Below the pieces are notes generated by a model, which saw nothing but the letters and a program-made list of their open reading frames with translations, made no database searches and had not been told where the DNA came from. From Blautia sp. (GTDB lineage Bacteria > Bacillota > Clostridia > Lachnospirales > Lachnospiraceae): a stretch of DNA of 64,000 bases. Of this stretch, positions 38,243 through 47,653 are shown in pieces (within the stretch, counting starts at the first letter, position 1; each line of letters opens with the position of its first letter). Position numbers and translations under genes: made by a program. The stretch lies in the NCBI GenBank assembly GCA_029257775.1, contig JARIAQ010000023.1, positions 62,001-126,000 on the forward strand, read 5' to 3'.

Positions 38243-38674
38243 TTAGATAACAATACCCATATTCTGCATACCTTCTGCAATGGCATCCATGTCCTCGTAA
38301 TTGCTGTTTTCCAACCACTTCTCCTTACTCCAGACTTCGATTCTTGTAAGATTTCCAGTTAATACAACATCTTTATTCAGACCAGCAAATTCTCGCAATG
38401 TTACAGGCACGAGTATTCTCCCCTGCTTGTCCAATTCACACATTGTGGCACTGGCTACAAAGAAACGTAAGAAGGCTCTTGCATTTTTATCATTAAGTGG
38501 TAAAGCTTTTAGCTTTTCTTCAAAGGCTTTCCATTCGCTGTTTGGGTAAATTGACAAACAACCATCCAATCCCTTAGTAAGTATGAATTCCTCTCCCAGT
38601 TCTTCTCGGAACTTAGCCGGAATAATCATCCTTCCTTTTGCATCTATTGTATGGCTATATTCTCCCATAAACAT
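38243..38674 (-). CDS. mraZ: MraZ transcription regulator
   Basis: A 143-residue AbrB-like regulator that forms rings binding repeated DNA. Two copies of the DxxGR motif are visible: [17 protein letters not shown] and [17 protein letters not shown]. In other bacteria MraZ represses the dcw operon. The ATG is chosen because AAGGTGA stands 7 bases upstream and because the family starts at MFMGEY; the longer ORF would run through the operator repeats. First gene of the cluster. Confidence 0.93.
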   Translation of the reverse strand: MFMGEYSHTIDAKGRMIIPAKFREELGEEFILTKGLDGCLSIYPNSEWKAFEEKLKALPLNDKNARAFLRFFVASATMCELDKQGRILVPVTLREFAGLNKDVVLTGNLTRIEVWSKEKWLENSNYEDMDAIAEGMQNMGIVI

Positions 38675-38760
38675 ACGAACGTCACCTTCTTTCGTGAGAA
38701 TTGTAAATCTCCCCTTTACAATTCTCCATGGTACCTCACAGACACTTCTGCCACCAGCCA

Positions 38761-38797
38761 CCCATTTAGTACCACTTTTCACCACTTTCTACCACTT
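38761..38797 (-). promoter_or_regulatory. MraZ operator: four 10-bp-spaced repeats
   Basis: AAGTGGT recurs on the minus strand at 38797, 38787 and 38777, with a degenerate fourth copy AAATGGG at 38767, each exactly 10 bases apart. Tandem GTGG-type boxes one helical turn apart are the known MraZ target. They lie in the mraZ leader, just after the promoter. Confidence 0.8.
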
Positions 38798-38803
38798 ATA
38801 CGT

Positions 38804-38832
38804 ACATTCTATACTAATCCCATAAATTATGC
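38804..38832 (-). promoter_or_regulatory. Promoter of the dcw cluster
   Basis: The minus strand has TTGCAT followed after 17 bases by TAGAAT, directly upstream of the MraZ boxes. The rest of the 312-base gap holds AT-rich sequence and the terminator of the ABC genes. Confidence 0.5.
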
Positions 38833-38915
38833 AAGGGAAAACGCAGATTCTTTTTTGTTTTTTCACTTAATTTAAAAAACTCCTTATCTAAAATACTCCT
38901 TTTTTCTATATAAAT

Positions 38916-38983
38916 AAGCCGAAGATAGTGCCATATCTATCTGTATTTTCTACATACAAATATTTTGACTCTAACTTCGGCTT
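38916..38983. terminator. Terminator of the first ABC exporter pair
   Basis: AAGCCGAAG (38916-38924) pairs with CTTCGGCTT (38975-38983) around a long loop holding a second small dyad. It lies directly after the stop codon of the last ABC gene. The U-tract on the minus side is interrupted. Confidence 0.6.
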
Positions 38984-38986
38984 TTA

Positions 38987-40720
38987 TTACAGTTTCCAAC
39001 TAACTGCAAGATTTCTCTGTTCTACAAAATTTCGATAAATACCTTCTTCTTCCATTAATTCATCATGAGTACCTTGTTGCACAATTTTTCCCTCATCTAC
39101 TACCAGAATCTGATCTGCATTACGAACTGTCTTTAATCTATGCGCAATCATGATAATTGTTTTATTTTTCGTAAGTTCTGAAATAGCATCAAGAAGATTA
39201 CTTTCATTTTCTGGATCTACATTTGCTGTAGCCTCATCAAGAATAATAATTGGTGCATTTTTCATCATTGCACGAGCAATAGAAAGTCTCTGTTTTTCTC
39301 CACCAGAAAGGGTTCCGCCACTTTCTCCAATAATGGTCTCATATCCATTAGGAAGATTTTTTATAAATTCGTGACATTTTGCTTTTTTTGCCGCTGCAAT
39401 TACATCATCCATAGACGCATCTGGCTGACCAAATCTAATATTATTGGCTACTGTATCTTGAAAAAGATAAACATCTTGAAACACAAAACTAAAATTCTTC
39501 ATTAAAGCATCTAAACTATATTTACGAACATCTTTTCCTCCGAGAGTCACCATTCCTTCATCAACATCCCAAAAACGTGATAATAAATGGCATAATGTAG
39601 TTTTTCCGCTTCCAGAAGGACCCACAATTGCAGTTGTTGTATTCTGCGGAATCGTAAGGGATATATCATCAATAATTTTCTTTTCCCCATAAGAAAAACT
39701 AATATGATCTGCCTTTAATTCGTAAGAATTCGGTTCCATATTTTCGCCTGCAATATCCATTGGCTTGACATTTAAAATCGCACTGGCTTTATCTACGCAA
39801 AGATTAATAACTCTAAGAAGCGATGAGTAATTTCCCGCTGATTCTAGCCCCTCCATAAGCATAAATGAACACACAGCCATCATAATGCAATTAAGAAGGC
39901 TCATGGAACCTCTGGTATAAAAATAAATAGAAATAGCAGCTACGGCCACACCTATAAATTTTGCAACGAAATTCTGGAGTGACATAAATGGAATCAATGT
40001 AAGTTCCATGCCAATATTTGCTTGAACATTTTCTTCAATGGCCTGTTCCAATCTCTCATTGTATTTTCCGGAAAGATGGTAAGCTTTTACTTCTAAAATA
40101 CCTTTTATATATTCCAATACCTTTTCTACAAGTAGTGAATCGGTATACACTTTTTGTACAGAAGCATCATGAGATTTTTTCTGAAGAAGTGTATTCATCA
40201 AATAATAAATAACCAGCCCTGCCACTATAATCAGTCCAATACGCCAGTCAAATATAAATACCATAAGCGTAATAACGGATGTTGTCATAATCCCTTCTGT
40301 CACCATCATTACCACTCGAGTTCCAACATCAGAAAGATTTTCCATTGTATTTGTTGTGACAGACATAATGGAACCTAAACTGTTTTCATTAAAATATCCC
40401 ATAGGCATATAACGCATATGTTCTGCGATTTCCATACGCTTATCTGCCGCTGTACCATAACCGGCCTCTGTCTGAAGCATCGTTGCATGATACTTAATGA
40501 TGGACATTCCAAGCACAGAAATAAGCATTATCCCAAGAGAAAGGAACAAATCTGACGTATTTAGTCTGCCTTCTAAAATTGCACGAATTAAAACTGCAAT
40601 TGCAGGAATCTTCAACCCTCCAAAAAGAGCAGCCACTACCGCCATAAAAATAGATTTATAAAATTTCCTTCTATTTTCCTTACTACAAAACTGAAAGAAT
40701 TTTTGAAGTGTATCAATCAT
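38987..40720 (-). CDS. ABC exporter half-transporter, second subunit (module 1)
   Basis: A 577-residue half transporter: six-helix membrane domain (residues 1-310) fused to an ATPase with GPSGSGKTTLCHL, signature LSGGEKQRLSIARAMM and IIILDEATANVD. Its ATG overlaps the stop of the preceding ABC gene as TAATG, so the two subunits form a heterodimer. The substrate is unknown. It has a close paralogue at the same position in the module at 53942. Confidence 0.9.
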   Translation of the reverse strand: MIDTLQKFFQFCSKENRRKFYKSIFMAVVAALFGGLKIPAIAVLIRAILEGRLNTSDLFLSLGIMLISVLGMSIIKYHATMLQTEAGYGTAADKRMEIAEHMRYMPMGYFNENSLGSIMSVTTNTMENLSDVGTRVVMMVTEGIMTTSVITLMVFIFDWRIGLIIVAGLVIYYLMNTLLQKKSHDASVQKVYTDSLLVEKVLEYIKGILEVKAYHLSGKYNERLEQAIEENVQANIGMELTLIPFMSLQNFVAKFIGVAVAAISIYFYTRGSMSLLNCIMMAVCSFMLMEGLESAGNYSSLLRVINLCVDKASAILNVKPMDIAGENMEPNSYELKADHISFSYGEKKIIDDISLTIPQNTTTAIVGPSGSGKTTLCHLLSRFWDVDEGMVTLGGKDVRKYSLDALMKNFSFVFQDVYLFQDTVANNIRFGQPDASMDDVIAAAKKAKCHEFIKNLPNGYETIIGESGGTLSGGEKQRLSIARAMMKNAPIIILDEATANVDPENESNLLDAISELTKNKTIIMIAHRLKTVRNADQILVVDEGKIVQQGTHDELMEEEGIYRNFVEQRNLAVSWKL

Positions 40721-42474
40721 TATTGTATTCCTCCTTTCAGGCTATCTTTTGATGAAATATGAGCTTCCCAAAGTGTCCTATAGACAGGACAATTTTTCAG
40801 CAATTGCTCATGTGTTCCACAACCAACTGTATTTCCGCCATCCATTACAAGAATCTGATCTACATCCGTAATAGTAGAAAGTCTATGTGCGATAATGATT
40901 AATGTTTTTCCCTGAACAAGCTTCGCAACAGATGACTGAATAATTGCTTCATTTTCCGGATCCGTATAGGCAGTTGCTTCATCAAGAATTACAACTGGCG
41001 CATTTTTTAACATTGCTCTTGCAATAGAAATTCTTTGTTTCTCTCCACCTGACAAATGATTTCCACCACTTCCGACAATAGTATCAAACCCCTTTTCAAG
41101 TCCCATAATAAAATCGTAACATCCACATTCTTTTGCTGCATCTTCTACTTCTTTATCTGTTGCCGAAAGACGTCCCATGCGAATATTTTCTCGAATCGTT
41201 GTATCAAACAAGAAATTATCTTGAGATACATAAGCTACCATATTATAATACTTTTCCATAGAAAGCTCTCTTATATCAACTCCTCCAATGGAAATACTGC
41301 CACTTCCCACTTCCCAAAATGAAGCAATTAATTTTGCAATTGTAGACTTTCCTCCACCAGAAGGACCCACAATGGCATTTACGGTTCCTGCAGGGAAGGA
41401 TGCATGAATCCCATGCAATACCTCTTTTTCATCATACTGAAAATGAACATCTTTTAAAGCAATTGTACTATCCAATGGTTCTTTTTTGCATTTTTCTGGT
41501 CTCTTCATCTCATCAGCTGTAAGAATTCCGGTAATCTCACCAAGCACAGTCCCTAGCTTTGCTAAATCATCACTAAATGACATACAGGCTATAATTGGTG
41601 TAATTAATCCCATTGAAAGAATGATGATTTGAATAAAATCAGCCACAAGAAGAGTCTTATGCATAACCATAAGTCCGCCGATTGGCAGAACAGTCACAAG
41701 TGTCGCCGGCATAACAACCATTGCAAAGGTAAAATAAAGGTTGCTTTTTCTCATCCAATCCACATAACTTGCTGCACCTTCTTTTGCTGCGGCAACAAAT
41801 TTATCATAGGAACTTTTTGCTTTCCCGAATACTTTAATCACTTCAATACCACTGATATATTCCACTGCTGTATCATTTAGATTCTTTGTAGCTGTCACTG
41901 TTCTCTTATAGTTTCCTTCATAACCAATCATCATACACATAAAACATATGATTCCTATAGGAAATGTAATTAAAGAAACCAGTGCCATTTTCCAGTTTAA
42001 AATAAAAATATAAACAAAGGTTACAAGAAGGACACAAATATTACTCGTCATCTCTGGAATCACATGTGCTAAGGTAGTTTCTATACTATCAATTCGCTCA
42101 ATCAAAATATTTTTCAAATTCCCACTACCATACTGATACACTTTTCCAAGAGGTATTCGTTCAAGTTTTTCCATTCCTTTTCTTCTTATGTTCCCTAAAA
42201 CATGAAATGTAGCTACATGGGAAAAAGAGGTAGATATACTATGCAAGATTACCCGAAGAGTCCAAAATACTGCCATTAAAATTAAATCTGTTGTATAGGC
42301 TACAAATGAGCTTTCTCCTTCCATCAATTTCTGGATAACTCTTGCTATCAGGAAATAAGGAATGATATGACAAAGCGCACCGCAAATTGCTACCATTACA
42401 CTAAAAACATAGTAGTTTCGTTTTTGGCCGGCAAATTCCATGATCCAACGAAATGTACTTTTTTCTTTTTTCAA
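40720..42474 (-). CDS. ABC exporter half-transporter, first subunit (module 1)
   Basis: A 584-residue half transporter with a membrane domain and an ATPase (GPSGGGKSTIAKL, LSGGEKQRISIARAML, VVILDEATAYTD). The motif TTLAHVIPEMTSN in the membrane domain is shared with the first subunit of module 2. The start is TTG with GAGGAGT upstream. The family includes drug and siderophore-linked exporters (YbtP/YbtQ type); the substrate is not inferred. It lies behind a TetR gene and its terminator. Confidence 0.9.
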   Translation of the reverse strand: MKKEKSTFRWIMEFAGQKRNYYVFSVMVAICGALCHIIPYFLIARVIQKLMEGESSFVAYTTDLILMAVFWTLRVILHSISTSFSHVATFHVLGNIRRKGMEKLERIPLGKVYQYGSGNLKNILIERIDSIETTLAHVIPEMTSNICVLLVTFVYIFILNWKMALVSLITFPIGIICFMCMMIGYEGNYKRTVTATKNLNDTAVEYISGIEVIKVFGKAKSSYDKFVAAAKEGAASYVDWMRKSNLYFTFAMVVMPATLVTVLPIGGLMVMHKTLLVADFIQIIILSMGLITPIIACMSFSDDLAKLGTVLGEITGILTADEMKRPEKCKKEPLDSTIALKDVHFQYDEKEVLHGIHASFPAGTVNAIVGPSGGGKSTIAKLIASFWEVGSGSISIGGVDIRELSMEKYYNMVAYVSQDNFLFDTTIRENIRMGRLSATDKEVEDAAKECGCYDFIMGLEKGFDTIVGSGGNHLSGGEKQRISIARAMLKNAPVVILDEATAYTDPENEAIIQSSVAKLVQGKTLIIIAHRLSTITDVDQILVMDGGNTVGCGTHEQLLKNCPVYRTLWEAHISSKDSLKGGIQ

Positions 42475-42527
42475 AATTCAACACTCCTCTCATTTTATAA
42501 AAAATATCCTTGGTATCCTACAGTTCC

Positions 42528-42550
42528 TTAGGTTAGCTTTATCTAACTAA
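42528..42550. promoter_or_regulatory. TTAGGTTAG...CTAACTAA dyad before ABC module 1
   Basis: The plus strand reads TTAGGTTAG-CTTTAT-CTAACTAA. The left half equals a DtxR/IdeR iron-box half-site, but the spacing between halves is longer than in that consensus. It lies between the tetR terminator and the ABC genes. It may be an operator or only a leader hairpin. Confidence 0.35.
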
Positions 42551-42585
42551 TATTCAAAAAATAATAGGGTTAAAACCCCATTATT
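42551..42585 (-). terminator. Terminator overlapping the tetR stop (module 1)
   Basis: A 12-bp stem with one mismatch (42560-42571 with 42574-42585), followed on the minus strand by TTTTTGAATA. The stop codon of tetR lies inside the hairpin. Confidence 0.75.
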
Positions 42586-43187
42586 CCACTACAGCCTAGC
42601 GTATAGAAATGCAATAAGCTAACAATGTATTCATCTGCTTCTTGCCTTGGAACATCATGAATAATCAATTCAAATGCCATTGTAAAAAATCCCGTAGATA
42701 AAATATGCTCCAGACGTGGAAGCATACGCTTAACTGATTTTCCTGCTTTTGCGCATTCTTCAACAAACTTATCTGTTGCTGCCTCATCAAGAAGCGCCAT
42801 ATCATTAGCTAAATCCGTAAATGGCGTATCTTGTGAACAACAAAGTATAATTTTAAATTCTTCATAATGTTCATACATATAATCAACAAGTTGTAGCATG
42901 CCCTTTGCAGCTATTTTTTCCATATTTTTCTGCTGTTGCTCACAATTTAATTGCTGAAAAGATTCCAAAATACTTTGATATCTTGACTGAATCTCATAAT
43001 AGCAGTCACTTACAATCGCAGCAAAAAGTTCTTCCTTATTTTTGAAATACCCATAAAGTGCTCCAGTGGTAACACCAGCATTTTTAGCAATATCTCTTAA
43101 CCATGCACCTTGATAGCCTTTTTCTAAAAATTCTTTACGCGCTGCATTTAAGATGTTCTCTCTTGTAACAAGTTCTTTATTACTCAT
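42570..43187 (-). CDS. TetR family regulator (module 1)
   Basis: A 205-residue TetR regulator. N-terminal helix-turn-helix: RENILNAARKEFLEKG then IAKNAGVTTGALYGYFKNKEEL. The ligand domain is variable and gives no substrate. A palindrome lies just upstream of its start, so it probably controls itself and the following ABC pair. Paralogue of the TetR gene at 57493, which shares the TTGALY recognition helix. Confidence 0.88.
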   Translation of the reverse strand: MSNKELVTRENILNAARKEFLEKGYQGAWLRDIAKNAGVTTGALYGYFKNKEELFAAIVSDCYYEIQSRYQSILESFQQLNCEQQQKNMEKIAAKGMLQLVDYMYEHYEEFKIILCCSQDTPFTDLANDMALLDEAATDKFVEECAKAGKSVKRMLPRLEHILSTGFFTMAFELIIHDVPRQEADEYIVSLLHFYTLGCSGIMGF

Positions 43188-43201
43188 GAATCACTCTCCT
43201 A

Positions 43202-43229
43202 TATAACTGAGTTATATAACTTGGTTATA
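43202..43229. promoter_or_regulatory. Candidate TetR operator, module 1
   Basis: A 28-bp dyad with arms TATAACTGAGTTAT and ATAACTTGGTTATA, centred on the perfect 12-mer AGTTATATAACT, lies 15 bases before the tetR start codon. Confidence 0.65.
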
Positions 43230-43360
43230 TCATATTCTTTCTACTTTGTCAATCTACTTTAAAACAACGCGGAGACAATTATTTATTCCAAATTTATTGA
43301 CCTAAAAAGGGCCCTACCCAAAAAATATTTTTCTGGATCTGACCCTTTCTATAATTCCTT

Positions 43361-44380
43361 TTACTGTTCATAAGAACACAAAAATTCAGCGATTAATTCA
43401 ATACAAGCATTTACATCCTTTAAATCTGCTACTTCTCCAGGATTATGCATATTTCGCAACGGAATTCCAGTAAACACAACAGGAACACCATCGTTTGTAA
43501 AGTGAATCTGATCTGCATCTGTATAACTGCGATTACTTGTAGTTTCTCTCTGCGTTGAAACTCCAATTCTAAGACCACATTCTACCAACTTATTATTGTT
43601 TTTCTTTGATGCCAACATGCTATTACATAATACAGGCCCTCCGCCCAAATAAATTTCTCCGCAAACACCAGCATTTGGAAATCTACTGTAATCTGTACAA
43701 TTTGTAACATCGACTACCACAGCAAGATTCGGATCAATCCTTTTACTAGACCAATATGCACCATTTTTAACAGTTTCCTCACCCACGGTGGCTGCTGCAT
43801 AAACACCAATCTTACAACCTTTTTCTTTTGCACGCTTTAGCGCTTCCATAATAACAAAAACACCGATTCTATCATCTAATGCTCGTGCGCTAATTCTGCC
43901 ATTAATCAATTTGCGCAATCCTGTATCTAAAACAACGGTATCACCAGGTTCTACATATTGTTGTGCATCTTCTTTGGAATATGCCCCAATATCAATCAGA
44001 AATTCTGAGGCTTGAATGTTCTCTTTTTTTAACATCTCCCTACTGCACTCTACTACACCGTAAATTATTCCTTTCTTTGTACGAATCATTACCTTATGTC
44101 CTAAATAATTATGTTGCATGATTCCTCCACGTTCAATAACCTGGATTCGTCCTTCTTCTGTGATTCTCGTCACAATAAGACCAATTTCATCTGCATGAGC
44201 TGAAAGCATGATTCGTGTTTCACTTTTAGGATTGATAATACATACCACATCTCCAATTTCATCTTTCCTAATTTCATCGGCATAATCTCTCATATGTTCC
44301 TCAAGAAACCTCTGTCCTGCTTCTTCGCATCCTGATACAGAAACTTGATTCAAAAGTCCTTCTAATAATTCTGTATTCAT
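43361..44380 (-). CDS. M42 family metallo-aminopeptidase
   Basis: A 339-residue cocatalytic metallopeptidase of the M42 family (glutamyl/deblocking aminopeptidase, FrvX-like). Metal ligands and catalytic Glu appear in SAHADEIGLIV, RALDDRIGV, GEETVKNGA, VVDVTNC and MHNPGEVADL. It lies 24 bases after a sugar-type ABC permease gene in the same operon, which suggests intracellular processing of the imported compound, perhaps a glycosylated peptide or amino acid. M42 proteins are often misnamed endoglucanases. Confidence 0.9.
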   Translation of the reverse strand: MNTELLEGLLNQVSVSGCEEAGQRFLEEHMRDYADEIRKDEIGDVVCIINPKSETRIMLSAHADEIGLIVTRITEEGRIQVIERGGIMQHNYLGHKVMIRTKKGIIYGVVECSREMLKKENIQASEFLIDIGAYSKEDAQQYVEPGDTVVLDTGLRKLINGRISARALDDRIGVFVIMEALKRAKEKGCKIGVYAAATVGEETVKNGAYWSSKRIDPNLAVVVDVTNCTDYSRFPNAGVCGEIYLGGGPVLCNSMLASKKNNNKLVECGLRIGVSTQRETTSNRSYTDADQIHFTNDGVPVVFTGIPLRNMHNPGEVADLKDVNACIELIAEFLCSYEQ

Positions 44381-44404
44381 AATTACCTCTCATCTTACTA
44401 TTTG

Positions 44405-45244
44405 TTATCCTTTTACCGCACCAGCCATTGTACTTTCCAGAATTTTCTTAGAACAGAAAATAAATAAAAGCAAGATTGGAACAACAGAAAGTGCAACTCC
44501 CAAATAAATAACTCCATAATCTGTTTTATATACTCCTTGCATCTGCTGCACCAAAACTGGAAGTGTAAACTTTTCTTGAGAAAACAATAAAATGGAAGGC
44601 TGAACATAAGAATTCCAACAACCTACAAATGTGAAAATTGCCTGTGTTGCTACCCCGGGAATTATAACTGGAAATATAATCTTGTTAAAAATCTTAAATT
44701 CATTACATCCATCAATTCTGGCACTTTCAATCAATTCATTTGGTACATAAGCATCTAGATACTGACGAATCCAATACACCATTACAGGTGTTGCAAAACT
44801 TGGCATCAACAACGCAAGATAATTATCCAATAATCTTAACTCATTCATTTCCTGAAAGTAACCGATAATCCCAAGCTGACCAGGCAACATCATTGTTGCA
44901 AGTACAATCCAAAACAACACTTTATTTCCACGGAATTTATACTTTGCAAAACCATAGGCTGTTAAAGCTCCAATGTATGTAGATATAGCCGTATAGACAA
45001 CAGATATAAAAATACTGTTCAAAAGCCCTCTCCAGATATTTACATTTCCTTGAAGTCTATGATAATTACTTAACAAATGTTTCCCTGGCATCATTTGGAA
45101 TGAAGTTGCAAGAGCCGCATTATCATGGGTACATCCAATCATCATATTATAAAATGGTACAATACTGATAATTGCAAGAAATATTAAAAATATATACGTC
45201 AAAACACGATAGATTTTACCCCTATTTTTATTTTTATTTTTCAT
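44405..45244 (-). CDS. ABC importer permease, MalG-like
   Basis: A 279-residue permease of the CUT1 carbohydrate importer family with six helices. The cytoplasmic ATPase-coupling EAA loop is ESARIDGCNEFKIFNKIIFP. It follows the MalF-like gene with a 7-base gap. No ATPase gene is present, which is normal for CUT1 systems that share an MsmK-type ATPase. Confidence 0.93.
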   Translation of the reverse strand: MKNKNKNRGKIYRVLTYIFLIFLAIISIVPFYNMMIGCTHDNAALATSFQMMPGKHLLSNYHRLQGNVNIWRGLLNSIFISVVYTAISTYIGALTAYGFAKYKFRGNKVLFWIVLATMMLPGQLGIIGYFQEMNELRLLDNYLALLMPSFATPVMVYWIRQYLDAYVPNELIESARIDGCNEFKIFNKIIFPVIIPGVATQAIFTFVGCWNSYVQPSILLFSQEKFTLPVLVQQMQGVYKTDYGVIYLGVALSVVPILLLFIFCSKKILESTMAGAVKG

Positions 45245-45251
45245 ATGATCA

Positions 45252-46163
45252 CTACTCCTTCTTTCCTGTTGTGTATTTCATGAAAATAATCGAAAATACC
45301 ATAATAATCACAAATAAGCCATATGAAATTGCTGCACCATATCCATAATCTAAATTTGTAAATGCAATATTATACATATACATTACCATTGTAAGAAGTG
45401 AGCACTTCGTACCACCTGCTGCTCCTCCAAATGTATATGGAAGATCAAAGATCTGTAGTCCTCCAATAATTGATGTTACAAATGCAAATGTCATAATTGG
45501 TCGCATCAATGGTAACACAATTTTGAAAAAAGTTTGCGTTTTTGTCGCTCCATCTACCTGTGCAGCTTCAAAAAGATCATATGGAATTCCTCGAATTCCT
45601 GCTGTAAAAATAATTGTATAATATCCAAAATATTGCCAGAACAATACAAAAGCCACAATAAGCTGAGATAATATCGCACTGCCTTTCCAGTTAATTGGAT
45701 TTTGTATTAAATGAAGTGATTCTAATATCTGATTAACACTACCTACTTTCCAGTCGAATAACAAACTAAATAAAACTCCAAGCGAAACTGCTGTTACCAG
45801 ATTTGGAAAATAAAACACAGTTTTAAAAAAGTTACTTCCCTTTAAATATTTCTGATTTAGTAAAAATGCAAGCACAAGACCAAATACCATTTGTGGTACC
45901 ATCGCTACAAGCGCAATAAAAATTGTATTACCTATTGATTTAATAAACATCGGATCATGAACCAATCTCGCATAATTAGCCAACCCTACAAACTGTTGTT
46001 CACCAAATCCATCCCATGACATAAAGCTAAGTTTGAATGTATAAAGAATGGGATATAGCGTAAATGTTAAAAATACAATAATGTATGGTGCAATAAAAAA
46101 ATATCCTGCATTATCTTTATTAATCTTCCCTTTTTTATGTTTTTTACTTATTGCAGACACCAT
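45252..46163 (-). CDS. ABC importer permease, MalF-like
   Basis: A 303-residue CUT1 permease: basic N terminus, then six helices beginning GYFFIAPYIIVFLTFTLYPI, with the EAA loop EAAQVDGATKTQTFFKIVLP. It pairs with the MalG-like protein. AGGAGG precedes the ATG. A hairpin separates it from the binding-protein gene. Confidence 0.93.
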   Translation of the reverse strand: MVSAISKKHKKGKINKDNAGYFFIAPYIIVFLTFTLYPILYTFKLSFMSWDGFGEQQFVGLANYARLVHDPMFIKSIGNTIFIALVAMVPQMVFGLVLAFLLNQKYLKGSNFFKTVFYFPNLVTAVSLGVLFSLLFDWKVGSVNQILESLHLIQNPINWKGSAILSQLIVAFVLFWQYFGYYTIIFTAGIRGIPYDLFEAAQVDGATKTQTFFKIVLPLMRPIMTFAFVTSIIGGLQIFDLPYTFGGAAGGTKCSLLTMVMYMYNIAFTNLDYGYGAAISYGLFVIIMVFSIIFMKYTTGKKE

Positions 46164-46186
46164 TTGCTTTTCCTCCTTTTAGAAAA

Positions 46187-46232
46187 GGCTACTTGCGGTT
46201 GTATTCCTGCGGAATACCTTTCCGAAGCAGCC
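46187..46232 (-). other. Intercistronic hairpin between binding protein and permease genes
   Basis: GGCT (46187) through AGCC (46232) folds into an interrupted stem, with a 7-bp GTATTCC/GGAATAC top and CTT/AAG and GG/CC segments below, followed on the minus strand by TTTTCT. Such hairpins after binding-protein genes protect the upstream mRNA and reduce permease expression. Confidence 0.65.
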
Positions 46233-46261
46233 TCTTGCATTTTCCTTTAATTAGTTTAAAG

Positions 46262-47614
46262 CTAATCTATAACAATTTCTGGATAAATATTTTTCATTTC
46301 CTCTTTAAATTGTTTTACAGCTTCTTCTGGTGTTGTCTGACCTGATGCAATTAAATCCATTTGCGCACCTGCACTTGTCCAAGCCTGACGATCATATTTT
46401 GTCATTGGGTCACCTTTTACATTTTTAGCTGTTTCATAGAAATCTTCAAAATACTGCTGATCTCCTGTAACAATATCTGTATGACCTTCTTCAATACATC
46501 TTTCAATTGCCGGCACATATCCCGGGAAATCTCCCCAAGTATTTGCAAGTCCGTTTACAAGGTACTCTTCATTAGATGTCATCGTTTTAATCCATGCCCA
46601 TGCAGCATCTTTGTTTTTAGATCCTGAGTACATACCGTACCATGTACCACCATTCTGGTAAGCACTAGGAGCCTGCATATATCCCCATGTATTCGCTGCC
46701 TGTTCCATTTCTTCTTCTGGAATACCAGGTTTAATACAGAAATTTAATCCCCATGTAGGGAGACAAGTAAGAATAAACATATCTTTTGAATACATTCCTG
46801 ATGTCCAGCCTGCTGACCACATATCTGCTCTGGCATCTACATTATTATCTGCAACTGTTTTCATCATATTAAACATTTTAAGCATAAAATCATCATCGAT
46901 AATATGGTTATCTTCACCTACCCATGGCTGTCCCTTATAAGAAGCATAAAACTGTAATACAGATTCTACGTCATCCAATAATGCAATCTGTCCACCTGAT
47001 TTTTCATATACTTGTTTACCTACTTCAACAATCTTATCCCAATCAGATAACATTTCATGTAATTCATCTGGATCATCTGTTCCAAGATATTCTTTCGCAA
47101 GATCTTTTCTAAACCAAAATCCTCCCGGTGTTGACTGCCATGATAAACCTTTAATATTTCCTTCCTTATCTCTGGATAATTCATCCACATAAGGAATCAT
47201 TTCTTTAGAAATTTCTTCTGCATTGTATTGATTCTGGCTTAAATTCTCTAACATATCTAACTCTTTATAAACTCCAAAATCAGAAATTTCAAATGTGGCT
47301 ACATCTGGTGCATTTGTTCCTGTACGAAAAGCATTCTGAAGCTTTGTTCTATATTCATTACTCGGCATAACTGTAACATTTACTTTTACATTTGGAACAA
47401 TCTTATTAAATTCTCCTACATAAAAATTCATTTCATCTTGACTTAAATTTGTCCAAAGTTCTATAGAACCTTCTGTTTTCGTAACATCTTCCGTAATTTC
47501 CTGTTTACCTGCTTTGCCCCCATCTGCTTTCTTTGGTCCATTTCCTCCACAACCAGTAAAAGCCATTGTTGTCACTAATGCTGTGGCAATAATTTGTGCT
47601 AATCTCCTCTTCAT
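46262..47614 (-). CDS. Extracellular sugar-binding lipoprotein
   Basis: A 450-residue solute-binding protein of the CUT1 type. The signal peptide MKRRLAQIIATALVTTMAF ends in the lipobox FTGC, followed by a Gly/Lys linker. Conserved family parts include IELWTNLSQDEMNFYVGEFN near the N terminus and GMYSGSKNKDAAWAWIK in the second lobe. The ATG is chosen for AAAGGAGG 7 bases upstream and the signal peptide. It is the first gene of the importer operon. The sugar is unknown. Confidence 0.92.
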   Translation of the reverse strand: MKRRLAQIIATALVTTMAFTGCGGNGPKKADGGKAGKQEITEDVTKTEGSIELWTNLSQDEMNFYVGEFNKIVPNVKVNVTVMPSNEYRTKLQNAFRTGTNAPDVATFEISDFGVYKELDMLENLSQNQYNAEEISKEMIPYVDELSRDKEGNIKGLSWQSTPGGFWFRKDLAKEYLGTDDPDELHEMLSDWDKIVEVGKQVYEKSGGQIALLDDVESVLQFYASYKGQPWVGEDNHIIDDDFMLKMFNMMKTVADNNVDARADMWSAGWTSGMYSKDMFILTCLPTWGLNFCIKPGIPEEEMEQAANTWGYMQAPSAYQNGGTWYGMYSGSKNKDAAWAWIKTMTSNEEYLVNGLANTWGDFPGYVPAIERCIEEGHTDIVTGDQQYFEDFYETAKNVKGDPMTKYDRQAWTSAGAQMDLIASGQTTPEEAVKQFKEEMKNIYPEIVID

Positions 47615-47653
47615 TACATATCCTCCTTTGTTCGACACTCAACTTATATTTAG

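Noticed and set aside
38987-42474. Lantibiotic or bacteriocin export locus
   Set aside because: No peptidase C39 domain, no precursor peptide with a GG leader and no modification enzymes were found around either ABC pair.
43230-43360. Terminator at GGGCCC near 43308
   Set aside because: The six-base palindrome is too short and lacks an adjoining U-tract in a defined position.
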